DNA from: Actinomycetota bacterium
Lineage (GTDB): Bacteria; Actinomycetota; Acidimicrobiia; IMCC26256; JACDBD01
Reading direction: 5' to 3'
DNA length: 18,317 bases
Assembly: GCA_013695115.1 (NCBI GenBank)
Contig: JACDBD010000033.1
Coordinates: forward strand, 1 to 18,317
Both the position numbers and the translations under genes were made by a program. The notes beneath the pieces are model-generated. The model saw only the letters and a program-made list of their open reading frames with translations, was not told the DNA's origin and did no database searches. Shown here piece by piece: positions 7,769-14,188 of this stretch (position 1 is the first letter of the stretch; each line of letters opens with the position of its first letter).

Positions 7769-8785
7769 TCAAGGGACGGCGACGTGCGGAGCCCGGGTCA
7801 GGGGCTCGCAACCGTCAGCGGTGACGAGCAGGGTTTCGCCGCCGAGGATGCCGGCGTGCCGGAGCTCGAGCGCGACCACCGTGTCGGGTTCGAGGACATC
7901 GTCGTCGGCCAGCACCTCGTAGCTCGCGCCGACACCGTGGAGATCGACCTCGCCGGCGTCGCGGATCTCCCCCACCGGCGTCCCCGGTCGCGCTCGGTCG
8001 ACCAGCGCGTTCCACGCTGACCACCACTGCGCCCACGACGACCGGTGCTCGGACCGCAATTCACCGCACGGCCAAGTGCGGGCGACCGACGCTTCCCACC
8101 CGTCGGCGAGCACACCCGCGCTGATGGTCACGAGGTCGCCGTCGTCGATCACGCGGTCGGTCGACCACTGCCCGACCGCGCCCTCCTCCACCACGGAGAC
8201 GATCGCGTCGTACGCCGGGGTCGTAACCCCATGCGCGGCCATTCGCTCGTCGAACACGCCCACGAGGTCGATCTCGCGGACACCCGGTCGCATCGCATCA
8301 ACTACGGCAGCCATCGCGTCATCGGCGACCGCGGCCGCGGCGCGGATCGCCTCGACATCAGCCGCGGACTTCTGGCGTCGCACCGACCTCATCAACGATT
8401 CGCCGTCGACCAGGTCGGCGCCGGGCAGCATCCCGGTGAGCAGCTGCTCGAACAGCGGGGTGATGCCGTCGACCCCCACCCGGCGGGCGCCGGCGACGCC
8501 CGGGGCTCCCACGACCGGCGCGAGCAGGTTCATCGGGTTCCAGCTGATCGGGTACAGCTGCTCGGGTGGGATGTCGGACGGGATGCCGTCGTCGGTCACG
8601 CTGAGCAGGTGGACCGCGCCGGTCGCGCGCACGACCGCGCAGCCGGGGGCGAACGCCCGGGTTCCCCCGAGCCAGAGCCGGCGCGCCCCCGACACGTAGC
8701 GGGCATTGCCTTCGCGCCCGAGGAGCAACAGATCGACGTCGCGCTCCTGCATCGCGCCAAGGACTCGATCCAGACGTTCACTCAT
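7769..8785 (-). CDS. M24-family (creatinase/Xaa-Pro dipeptidase-like) protein with degenerate metal site
   Basis: A 338-residue protein with the two-domain architecture of M24 'pita-bread' enzymes: an N-terminal creatinase-like domain (1-135) and a C-terminal catalytic-fold domain. Metallo-M24 enzymes use five ligands (Asp, Asp, His, Glu, Glu). Here the two Asp positions align with Ser222 (TISAGVLADGW) and Ser233 (EASVARTW). His283 (LHGVG), Glu307 (VALELRH) and Glu317 (GGETLL) remain. It is therefore probably not a normal dinuclear metallopeptidase. It could be a pseudoenzyme partner of the intact M24 protein next door, or a metal-free hydrolase in the manner of creatinase. The ATG start overlaps the stop of the upstream M24 gene by 8 nt, indicating coupling. 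Confidence 0.85.
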   Translation of the reverse strand: MSERLDRVLGAMQERDVDLLLLGREGNARYVSGARRLWLGGTRAFAPGCAVVRATGAVHLLSVTDDGIPSDIPPEQLYPISWNPMNLLAPVVGAPGVAGARRVGVDGITPLFEQLLTGMLPGADLVDGESLMRSVRRQKSAADVEAIRAAAAVADDAMAAVVDAMRPGVREIDLVGVFDERMAAHGVTTPAYDAIVSVVEEGAVGQWSTDRVIDDGDLVTISAGVLADGWEASVARTWPCGELRSEHRSSWAQWWSAWNALVDRARPGTPVGEIRDAGEVDLHGVGASYEVLADDDVLEPDTVVALELRHAGILGGETLLVTADGCEPLTRAPHVAVP

Positions 8786-9947
8786 AGGGCGCGTAGTGAT
8801 GGTTGCTGAGCATGGTGTAGCCGTCGTCGGTGACGGCGACGATCTCTTCGGAGCGGTACCCGGCGTGGCCGTCGTCCCAGATCACGGGTTCGAACACCGT
8901 CACCATCCCGGGCACGAGCACGACGCCCTCGTCGAAGTCGGAGCCGAGGTCGGTGCCGATCAGCGGCATCTCGGCGCTGTCAGTGCCGGTGCCGTGGGCG
9001 AGATAGAGGTGGGCCAACCATGGCCGGCGCCCGTCGACCTCCCCCGCCGCCCGCGTGAGATCGGCGGCGGTCGCACCCGGCTTGACCACCTCGAGCACCC
9101 GGTCGACGACCCCGCGCCAGCGGCGGAACTGGTCGCGCCGGCGCTCGTCGACTTGCCCGCCGACCACCCAGGTGCGGCCGAAGTCGGACTTGTAGCCGTG
9201 GTAGTCGATCCCGGTGTCGACCCAGATCACGTCGCCCTCGCCGACGGGCTCATGCTTCGTCACCGTGGGGAACACGAGGTCACCCGTGGCCGAGTAGGGG
9301 CCGTCGGCGATCCGGCGGGGCATGACCTGGAAGATCGGCTCGACGGTGTTGGACGTCGCTCCGAGCTCGAACACGCGGCGCAGGAAACACCCCGTCAGCG
9401 CGGTGGCGTAGACGCCCGGTGCGAGCATCCCCTCGACCGCGAGCATCGCCTCCTCGTTGATCGCCTGGGCCCGCCGGATGCACTCGATCTCGTCGGGCGT
9501 CTTGACGGTCTTGGCCGCGCTGAGCACCACCGCGGCGTCGAGGGCCTCACGCCCGTCGAGCGCAGCCCGCAGCGGCATCGTCAGCTCGTCGAACCCGAGC
9601 TTGCCCTCCGGAAGGGCGTCGACGAGGGCGCGCGCGCCAATGTCCGACTCGAGCGGGAGGGAGTCGAGCACCTGCTCGTCGGACAACTCCGGGGGGACGC
9701 CGTCGGGGAAGGAGGTGAACAGCGCGGTGTCGTCGGGCGTGACGATCGCGACCATGCGTCGCGCGCCGGCGCGGGCGGCGTCGGCGACGGGAGCGCGGGC
9801 GCCGGTGGCGTAGCCGACATTGTTCTGCCCGAGCAGGACGAGCGCGTCGAGGCTATTGGCCGCCATGGCGTCGACGAGCATGCGGCGTCGGTCGCGCCGC
9901 ATGCGGGCGAGATCGAGGCCGCCCTGGCCGAACGACGGGGCGGTCAC
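8778..9947 (-). CDS. M24-family metallopeptidase, Xaa-Pro aminopeptidase-like
   Basis: A 389-residue protein with an N-terminal creatinase-type domain (about 15-150) and a C-terminal M24 domain. All five metal ligands are visible: Asp244 (IWVDTG), Asp255 (GYKSDFGRTW), His318 (LAHGTG), Glu353 (VFEPV) and Glu367 (SEEIVAVT). Likely a cytosolic metalloenzyme cleaving an Xaa-Pro peptide or a related C-N bond; the substrate is not determinable. The GTG start overlaps the amidohydrolase TGA as GTGA. The stop overlaps the next M24 gene by 8 nt, so the three genes are almost certainly co-translated. The frame is open further upstream but inside the amidohydrolase gene, so the coupled start is preferred. 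Confidence 0.9.
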   Translation of the reverse strand: MTAPSFGQGGLDLARMRRDRRRMLVDAMAANSLDALVLLGQNNVGYATGARAPVADAARAGARRMVAIVTPDDTALFTSFPDGVPPELSDEQVLDSLPLESDIGARALVDALPEGKLGFDELTMPLRAALDGREALDAAVVLSAAKTVKTPDEIECIRRAQAINEEAMLAVEGMLAPGVYATALTGCFLRRVFELGATSNTVEPIFQVMPRRIADGPYSATGDLVFPTVTKHEPVGEGDVIWVDTGIDYHGYKSDFGRTWVVGGQVDERRRDQFRRWRGVVDRVLEVVKPGATAADLTRAAGEVDGRRPWLAHLYLAHGTGTDSAEMPLIGTDLGSDFDEGVVLVPGMVTVFEPVIWDDGHAGYRSEEIVAVTDDGYTMLSNHHYAPYE

Positions 9948-11143
9948 AGCGGGAGCTTGTACGCCTCGACCGCGTTGCGCCCCAGGATGCGCGCCTGGTC
10001 GTCGTCGGGCAGGCCGGCGACCGCCTCCTTGACCTCCTTGACCACCTCGGGGTGGAACTCGGGGTGCGGGTAGTCGGAGGCCCAGAGCACCCGGTCGGTG
10101 CCGAGCCATTCGGCGCAGGCAACCAGGTTCCACTCCTCGGGCTCGAAGCCGGCGTAACACTGGCGCCGGAAGTACTCGCTCGGCAGCAGGCTGAGCCAGC
10201 GCTTCTCGAGCGGGAACGCCTTCACCTGCTCGTCCATCCGCTCGAGTTGCGTGGGGATCCACCCGCCGCCCGACTCGAGGAACAGGAACCGCAGCCGCGG
10301 GAACCGCTCGCACACGCCGCCCATCAACAGTCGACCCATGCTCACGACCATGTCGACGGTGTTGCCGACCGCCTGGCCCAGGCCGGAGCCGCCGTGCAGC
10401 TCGTCCATCGCCATGTTCGTGATCATCATGTTCTCGCTCTCGGCGACGAGCCCGAACTTGCGGCACGCACCGGGCGTGTCGACGTGGACGCCCGGGTGGA
10501 GCGCGACGGGGACATCGAGCTCCTGGCACGCGGCCCAGAACGGGTCGTAGACGGAATGGTTGAGCGGGAGCTCGTCGACGTACGCCGACGGGCGGATGAA
10601 CACCCCCTGGAGCCCGAGGTCGCCGACGGCGCGTCGGGCTTCGGAGACGGCGCGGTCGACGTCCTGGAGCGGCACCGCCGCCATCGCGAACAGGCGCTCC
10701 GGGGACGCCGAGCAGTACTCGGCCACCCAGTCGTTGTAGGCGCGCTGGCAGTCGGTGACGAACTCGATGTCGTGCAGCGCCTCGATGAGGTCGTTGGGTC
10801 CGAAGAACATCGCCATGGACGGGTAGAGCACCGCGACGTCGATGCCGTCGCGGTCCATGTCGGCGACGCGGGCGTGGGGATCGTGGCCGCCCGCCACCCG
10901 CAGGCTCTCGAGCATGTCGTGGAACTCCTTGGGCGTCATGCCCACGGCCGCGCTCATCGCGTCCTGGAGCTCGCGGCCACCACTGCGGATCACGCCGCCG
11001 GTGTAGGTGGTCTCGTAGACCTCGTCTTCAACGACCTTGCGCGGGATCCAGTCGCCCCAGCGGGCGTGGTCCATGCGCTCGACCCACAGGTCGGCGGGCT
11101 CGAAGGTGTGGCCGTCGCCGTCGACCACGAGGTGCTCGGGCAT
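9944..11143 (-). CDS. Amidohydrolase family 2 protein (ACMSD-like TIM barrel)
   Basis: A 399-residue TIM-barrel metal-dependent hydrolase or decarboxylase. The N-terminal metal motif reads DGDGHTFEP (8-16, His12), a mid-barrel His is in ALHPGVH (His216), and the last acid is Asp357 in WASDYPHPEFH. The strand that carries HxG in ACMSD reads FLFLESGGGW here, a form I recall from many actinobacterial family members. The reaction is unknown; relatives hydrolyse amides or decarboxylate aromatic acids. The ATG start has a GGGGGGTGAG Shine-Dalgarno (11146-11155). First gene of an operon with two M24 proteins, which suggests a small catabolic pathway for an amide- or imide-bond compound (inference). 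Confidence 0.9.
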   Translation of the reverse strand: MPEHLVVDGDGHTFEPADLWVERMDHARWGDWIPRKVVEDEVYETTYTGGVIRSGGRELQDAMSAAVGMTPKEFHDMLESLRVAGGHDPHARVADMDRDGIDVAVLYPSMAMFFGPNDLIEALHDIEFVTDCQRAYNDWVAEYCSASPERLFAMAAVPLQDVDRAVSEARRAVGDLGLQGVFIRPSAYVDELPLNHSVYDPFWAACQELDVPVALHPGVHVDTPGACRKFGLVAESENMMITNMAMDELHGGSGLGQAVGNTVDMVVSMGRLLMGGVCERFPRLRFLFLESGGGWIPTQLERMDEQVKAFPLEKRWLSLLPSEYFRRQCYAGFEPEEWNLVACAEWLGTDRVLWASDYPHPEFHPEVVKEVKEAVAGLPDDDQARILGRNAVEAYKLPL

Positions 11144-11200
11144 CGCTCACCCCCCAAGCTGCATGGTGCCACCCGGCGGCGGGCGCGTCGACGTGACGCT

Positions 11201-11278
11201 TGGGGTGACCGAGGGGATTCGAACCCCCGACCTCCGGGACCACAACCCGGCGCTCTCACCAACTGAGCTACGGCCACC
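11201..11278 (-). tRNA. tRNA-His (anticodon GUG)
   Basis: Minus-strand cloverleaf. The acceptor GTGGCCG (11277-11271) pairs with CGGTCAC (11211-11205), including one G-U. The anticodon stem CCGGG/CCCGG encloses TTGTGGT, giving GTG. The His-specific identity elements are present: G at -1 (11278) opposite discriminator C (11204). The next three bases (11203-11201) read CCA, so unlike the other tRNAs checked here the 3' end is encoded. It lies about 25 nt downstream of tRNA-Arg on the same strand. Confidence 0.96.
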
Positions 11279-11309
11279 ATGGCAGCCGACGGTGGGTACC
11301 GGCGGCCGG

Positions 11310-11384
11310 CGCGCCCGGAGGGATTCGAACCCCCGACCCTCGGATTAGAAGTCCGACGCTCTATCCAGTCTGAGCTACGGGCGC
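11310..11384 (-). tRNA. tRNA-Arg (anticodon UCU)
   Basis: Minus-strand cloverleaf of 75 nt. The acceptor GCGCCCG (11384-11378) pairs with CGGGCGC (11317-11311), and the discriminator is G. The anticodon stem TCGGA/TCCGA encloses CTTCTAA, giving anticodon TCT. The T loop TTCGAAT is intact and no CCA is encoded. It lies just downstream of the nucleoside-hydrolase stop and may be read with tRNA-His. A TAGACT on the minus strand at 11404-11409 could be its -10, but at 19 nt it is rather distant. Confidence 0.96.
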
Positions 11385-11406
11385 TCGCCCTGGCGGGAAC
11401 GTCAGT

Positions 11407-12135
11407 CTACCGGGGCGGGTGTTCGAGGAGCGCGAGGATGCGCGCCTTCGCTACGCCTGCGTCGACGTCGACGACGACCTCGTGCTCGGTGCCGTCGGGC
11501 GTGTCGACGAGTCTCCCGTCGGGCTCGACCGCGAGTGAACGGCGCTCGGTGCGGACGACCCGCTCGCCGGCGAGGGCGAGGAGCGCGAGCGGGTCATGGA
11601 GGCAGATCGGCGCGCCCGGCGCCCGGCGCGCCCAGGTGTCGAGCTCGGGACGAAGGCGATCGTCGGTCGCCAGTCGAGCCGTTTCGTCGGAGTCCAGGAC
11701 CATGCGGAAGGTCACGTCGAGAGGGCACACCAGGCCGCCGGGATGCTCGTCGACGACCGTGGCGGCGGCGCCTGGATCCGACGCGAAGTTGTGCTCGACG
11801 GCCATTGTCATGCCGCGGTGGTGGACGGGGCGGCGGGTACCACCCATGAGCGCGAGCCGGCCCGGACGGTAGCCGGCGCCGAGGAGTCGGGCGACGTTCG
11901 TGAGCGGCCCGACGGCGAGGACCGCTTGCGGCTCGGCCGCGCCGATGGCATCGACGTCGAACCGCGACCCCGCGACGACCGGCACGTCCACCAGGCCGCG
12001 GGCGATGGTTGCTCGTTGCTCGGTGTCGCCGTGCACGGTGCTGACGCCGACCAGCTCGACGGCTGGATGCGCGGCCGCGGCGAGGAGCGCGACCGCGTCG
12101 TCGGGGTCGTCACCGACGTCGGTGTCGATCCACAA
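11407..12135 (-). CDS. Inosine-uridine-type nucleoside hydrolase-like protein
   Basis: A 242-residue protein with the nucleoside N-ribohydrolase fold, expected to split ribonucleosides into base and ribose with a Ca2+ ion. The N-terminal Asp cluster reads DTDVGDDPDDAVAL (4-17), matching the DTDPGIDDALAL type with two extra residues. GPLTN (76-80), EHNFASDPGAA (114-124) and HDPLAL (180-185) follow in the usual order. It is shorter than the common 310 residues. The start is uncertain: TTG 12133-12135 is the only usable codon between the upstream stop and the first conserved Asp, and starts further up (GTG 12216, ATG 12240) overlap the epimerase gene by 71-95 nt. No Shine-Dalgarno is seen. Ten bases separate it from the epimerase gene, so translation is probably coupled. 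Confidence 0.85.
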   Translation of the reverse strand: MWIDTDVGDDPDDAVALLAAAAHPAVELVGVSTVHGDTEQRATIARGLVDVPVVAGSRFDVDAIGAAEPQAVLAVGPLTNVARLLGAGYRPGRLALMGGTRRPVHHRGMTMAVEHNFASDPGAAATVVDEHPGGLVCPLDVTFRMVLDSDETARLATDDRLRPELDTWARRAPGAPICLHDPLALLALAGERVVRTERRSLAVEPDGRLVDTPDGTEHEVVVDVDAGVAKARILALLEHPPR

Positions 12136-12145
12136 GCGCAGCCGG

Positions 12146-13057
12146 TTAGGCAGCCGGCTTCCCCAGGAGATCGCGCAACGCGGGCTCGAGCTCGGTGTGC
12201 CGGAACCCGTATCCACTCGCGGCCAGCCGCTTCGGAACAACCCGCTGCCCCGTGAGCAGCAGGAGATCCACCAGTTCCCTGCCGTAGAGCACTCTGAGCG
12301 GCGTGATCGGCGTGGGGACCGCGGTCGGGCGGCGCAGCACCGCTCCGAGGGTCTTGGTGTACTCGGCGTTGGTCACCGGGTTGGGCGCGGTGAGGTTGAC
12401 CGGCCCCGACACATCGGCGCGCCCGATCAGGTGGCAGATGGCGCCGACCTCGTCGTCGAGCGAGATCCAGCTCATGTACTGCCGTCCCGTCCCGAGGCGC
12501 CCGCCCAGACCCAGCTTGAACGGAAGCAGCATCCGCTCGAGGACGCCACCGCGGGGCGAGAGCACGACACCGCTGCGGATCTTCACCACCCGGATCCCGG
12601 CTTCCTCGGCCGGGGCGGTCGCCTGCTCCCAGGCGAGGCACACGCCGGCGAGGAAGTCGTCGCCGGCGGGGCTGTCTTCGCCCAACTCCTCGTCGCCGCG
12701 AGGGCCGTAGTACCCGATCGCCGACGCCGACACGAGGACGGCGGGCTTCTTCGCCAGGCCCGCCAGCGTCGCGGCGAGCAGGAGCGTCCCCTGGGTACGG
12801 CTCTCACTGATCGCACGCTTGCGGCTCGAGGTCCATCGCTTGTCGCCGATCCCGGCACCGGCCAGGTGCACGACCGCCCCGAGCCCCTCGAGCCCGGCGG
12901 CGTCGATGCGCCCTTCGGTCGGGTCCCAGCGCAGCGTGTCGACGCCCTTCGCGCCGGTCTCGCGAGTCAGCCGAACGACGCGGTGACCGTCCCGCTCGAG
13001 CACGGGGACCAACGCCGAACCGATGAAGCCGGCCGCGCCGGTCACGAGCACATCCAC
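12146..13057 (-). CDS. TIGR01777-family NAD(P)-binding epimerase-like protein
   Basis: A 303-residue extended short-chain dehydrogenase. The N-terminal nucleotide-binding motif is VTGAAGFIG (5-13). VVHLAGAGI (62-70) and VLVSASAIGYYG (107-118) follow, the latter giving the catalytic Ser/Tyr region in the ASAIGYYG form typical of the TIGR01777/SDR39U1 (YfcH-like) family. The C-terminal GYGFRHTELEPALRDLL is also characteristic. The biochemical substrate of this family is not established. GTG 13057 is chosen because it directly precedes the first strand, and a -10-like TACGGT lies 6 nt upstream. A longer start at GTG 13096 would almost touch the divergent tRNA-Lys and is unlikely. Co-directional with the nucleoside-hydrolase-like gene 10 nt downstream. 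Confidence 0.9.
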   Translation of the reverse strand: MDVLVTGAAGFIGSALVPVLERDGHRVVRLTRETGAKGVDTLRWDPTEGRIDAAGLEGLGAVVHLAGAGIGDKRWTSSRKRAISESRTQGTLLLAATLAGLAKKPAVLVSASAIGYYGPRGDEELGEDSPAGDDFLAGVCLAWEQATAPAEEAGIRVVKIRSGVVLSPRGGVLERMLLPFKLGLGGRLGTGRQYMSWISLDDEVGAICHLIGRADVSGPVNLTAPNPVTNAEYTKTLGAVLRRPTAVPTPITPLRVLYGRELVDLLLLTGQRVVPKRLAASGYGFRHTELEPALRDLLGKPAA

Positions 13058-13063
13058 ACCGCC

Positions 13064-13069
13064 ACCGTA
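13064..13069 (-). promoter_or_regulatory. Possible -10 hexamer, leaderless epimerase-like gene
   Basis: TACGGT on the minus strand, 6 nt before GTG 13057. It is back to back with the tRNA-Lys element at 13081-13086. Confidence 0.35.
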
Positions 13070-13080
13070 GGACAGGCCGA

Positions 13081-13086
13081 TACGAT
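13081..13086 (+). promoter_or_regulatory. Possible -10 hexamer for tRNA-Lys
   Basis: TACGAT ends 10 nt before the tRNA 5' end. No -35 recognised. Confidence 0.35.
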
Positions 13087-13096
13087 GGTCCGCCAC

Positions 13097-13170
13097 GCGC
13101 CCCTAGCTCAACTGGATAGAGCAGCTGACTCTTAATCAGCGGGTTCGGGGTTCGAGTCCCCGGGGGCGTA
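13097..13170 (+). tRNA. tRNA-Lys (anticodon CUU)
   Basis: Cloverleaf of 74 nt. The acceptor GCGCCCC (13097-13103) pairs with GGGGCGT with a terminal G-U, and the discriminator is A (13170). The anticodon stem GCTGA/TCAGC encloses CTCTTAA, giving CTT. The T arm CGGGG-TTCGAGT-CCCCG is intact and CCA is not encoded. It ends 15 nt before the stop of the convergent DsrE-like gene. Confidence 0.95.
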
Positions 13171-13185
13171 CCGACGATCGGGTCG

Positions 13186-13548
13186 CTAGAACGTCAGGAC
13201 GCGATCTGCCTGCGTAATGAGCTGAGCCGCCGCGGTCGGGTTCGTGTACGTGCCGCCTACCTTCGCGAGGTCGGCTTCGGACACCCCACGGGCGTCCGCG
13301 CACCCCTTTCAGACGTAGACCGGCACCTCGTGCTGCCGCAGCTTGGCGACGAGGTCGCGCATCGGCGGGACGCCGACACCCTCGGCCTTCTCGAGGGCGT
13401 CGCCGACGAGGTACTCGGTGGCGTCGCCGGCGAGCGCGATGCTGGGTTGGTCACCGACCTCGAGGGTGCCGTTCACCGCCAGATGGATCGGCACCGACGC
13501 GCCCGTCGGGTCGGCGGCCCCCCGAGTGATCATGTACAGGACGAGCAT
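13186..13548 (-). CDS. DsrE-like selenoprotein with in-frame TGA as selenocysteine (UxxC)
   Basis: A 120-residue DsrE-fold protein, reading the TGA at 13309-13311 as Sec80. Residues 1-79 form the conserved DsrE-type half (MLVLYMITRGAADPTGASVP, then HLAVNGTLEVGDQPSIALAG). The second half continues in the same frame as VYV-U-KGCADARGVSEADLAKV and ends ADRVLTF at TAG 13186-13188. Cysteine homologues have Cys at this site, so the TGA replaces the active-site Cys and gives U80-K-G-C83, a redox pair. A hairpin follows the TGA (13279-13297). The start is ATG with a strong AGGAGG (13555-13560), 6 nt spacing. DsrE-like proteins move sulfur or act in thiol redox, and this family is among known prokaryotic selenoproteins; the partner is unknown. 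It lies 24 nt downstream of the AMIN-like lipoprotein, probably in one transcript. A gene caller would stop at 13309 and lose the active site. Confidence 0.88.
13279..13297 (-). promoter_or_regulatory. Bacterial SECIS-like hairpin in the DsrE-like gene
   Basis: On the mRNA, GGACGCC (13297-13291) pairs with GGTGTCC (13285-13279), seven pairs with one G-U, around the loop CGTGG (13290-13286). Eighteen nucleotides separate the TGA from the loop, and the second loop base is G. Both agree with the described bSECIS pattern (a short loop with G in the first two positions, about 16-37 nt after UGA). The fold was drawn by eye. Confidence 0.65.
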
Positions 13549-13572
13549 GCCTGTCCTCCTCGCATCAACGTG

Positions 13573-14154
13573 TCAACCGATATCGACGACTAGGCGGGTT
13601 GGATCGGCGAGCGTACTCACCTTGAAGTCGCGTACCTCGTCGAGCCCGACGACCCAGGCCAGGATGGCCTCGAAGTCGCCCGTGCGCGCCGCTTCACGCG
13701 CGTACGTGGTGTCGCCGGGCGCCAGCCGGGCGGGCCCGGTGTAGCTCGGGACGTTGGCCTCGAAGTCGAAGCCGCTGGCCGATTGCATGCGGATCTCGAG
13801 GAACACCGACCCGGCCAGGTCGACGGGGTTGCCGGTCGGGTCCTCGGTGGGCGGGCTCTCGAGGTAGCCGACCTCGAAGCCGGGCGGGCCGACGCCCTCG
13901 AATTCGAACACGATGCGGTCGAAGCACGGATGACCGGCCATGCGGACGTCGGTGAGCAGCAGCGTCTCGGTGGGGGGCGCCCGCTCGACCGAGGCTCGGC
14001 CGCCGTCGAAGCTGCAGCCCGACCCGGTGGTCGCGGGAGAGCTGGTGCCGGGCGCGGAGCTGTCGTCGCCGTCGTCGTCGCCGCACGCGCCCGCGAGCAG
14101 CGCCAATGCGAGGCAAGCGGCGAGAACAGTGCGTCGTCGCGACGCGCCCGTCAT
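13573..14154 (-). CDS. AMIN-like domain lipoprotein
   Basis: A 193-residue predicted lipoprotein. The signal peptide is MTGASRRRTVLAACLALALL with lipobox LLAGAC and acylated Cys24. An acidic and Ser/Thr-rich linker (GDDDGDDSS onward) follows. The mature domain, about residues 60-193, has HPCFDRIVFEFEG, PPGFEVGYLESP, VFLEIRMQSASG, a LAWVVGLDEVRDFKV strand and the ending PTRLVVDIG. This pattern fits the actinobacterial AMIN-like domain, an envelope-associated beta domain. ATG 14154 is supported by a -10-like TATCGT exactly 7 nt upstream. Likely co-transcribed with the downstream DsrE-like selenoprotein. The function is unknown; AMIN-type domains in general bind the cell wall. Confidence 0.88.
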   Translation of the reverse strand: MTGASRRRTVLAACLALALLAGACGDDDGDDSSAPGTSSPATTGSGCSFDGGRASVERAPPTETLLLTDVRMAGHPCFDRIVFEFEGVGPPGFEVGYLESPPTEDPTGNPVDLAGSVFLEIRMQSASGFDFEANVPSYTGPARLAPGDTTYAREAARTGDFEAILAWVVGLDEVRDFKVSTLADPTRLVVDIG

Positions 14155-14161
14155 GGGCAGG

Positions 14162-14167
14162 ACGATA
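14162..14167 (-). promoter_or_regulatory. Probable -10 hexamer, leaderless AMIN-like lipoprotein gene
   Basis: TATCGT on the minus strand with 7 nt to ATG 14154. Only 8 bp separate it from the divergent hexamer at 14176-14181. Confidence 0.5.
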
Positions 14168-14175
14168 GCCACCCG

Positions 14176-14181
14176 TACACT
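14176..14181 (+). promoter_or_regulatory. Probable -10 hexamer, leaderless SDR gene
   Basis: TACACT with 7 nt to GTG 14189, the mirror of the divergent promoter. The 34-bp intergenic gap leaves any -35 of each promoter inside the opposite gene's 5' end. Confidence 0.5.
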
Positions 14182-14188
14182 GCCGGCC

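Noticed and set aside
8706..10073. Long plus-strand open frame of 455 codons opposite the M24 genes
   Set aside because: Shadow of the GC-rich minus-strand genes; Asp/Arg/Val-rich composition with no recognisable domain.
10052..11266. Plus-strand open frame opposite the amidohydrolase gene
   Set aside because: Antisense shadow that also runs into the tRNA-His sequence.
11037..11348. Plus-strand small frame across tRNA-His and tRNA-Arg
   Set aside because: Typical false protein (RTPDLRDHNPALSPTELR) from antisense tRNA sequence.
12136..12240. ATG or GTG starts further upstream for the nucleoside-hydrolase-like gene
   Set aside because: They overlap the epimerase gene by 71-95 nt and add low-complexity residues; the family begins at the Asp cluster.
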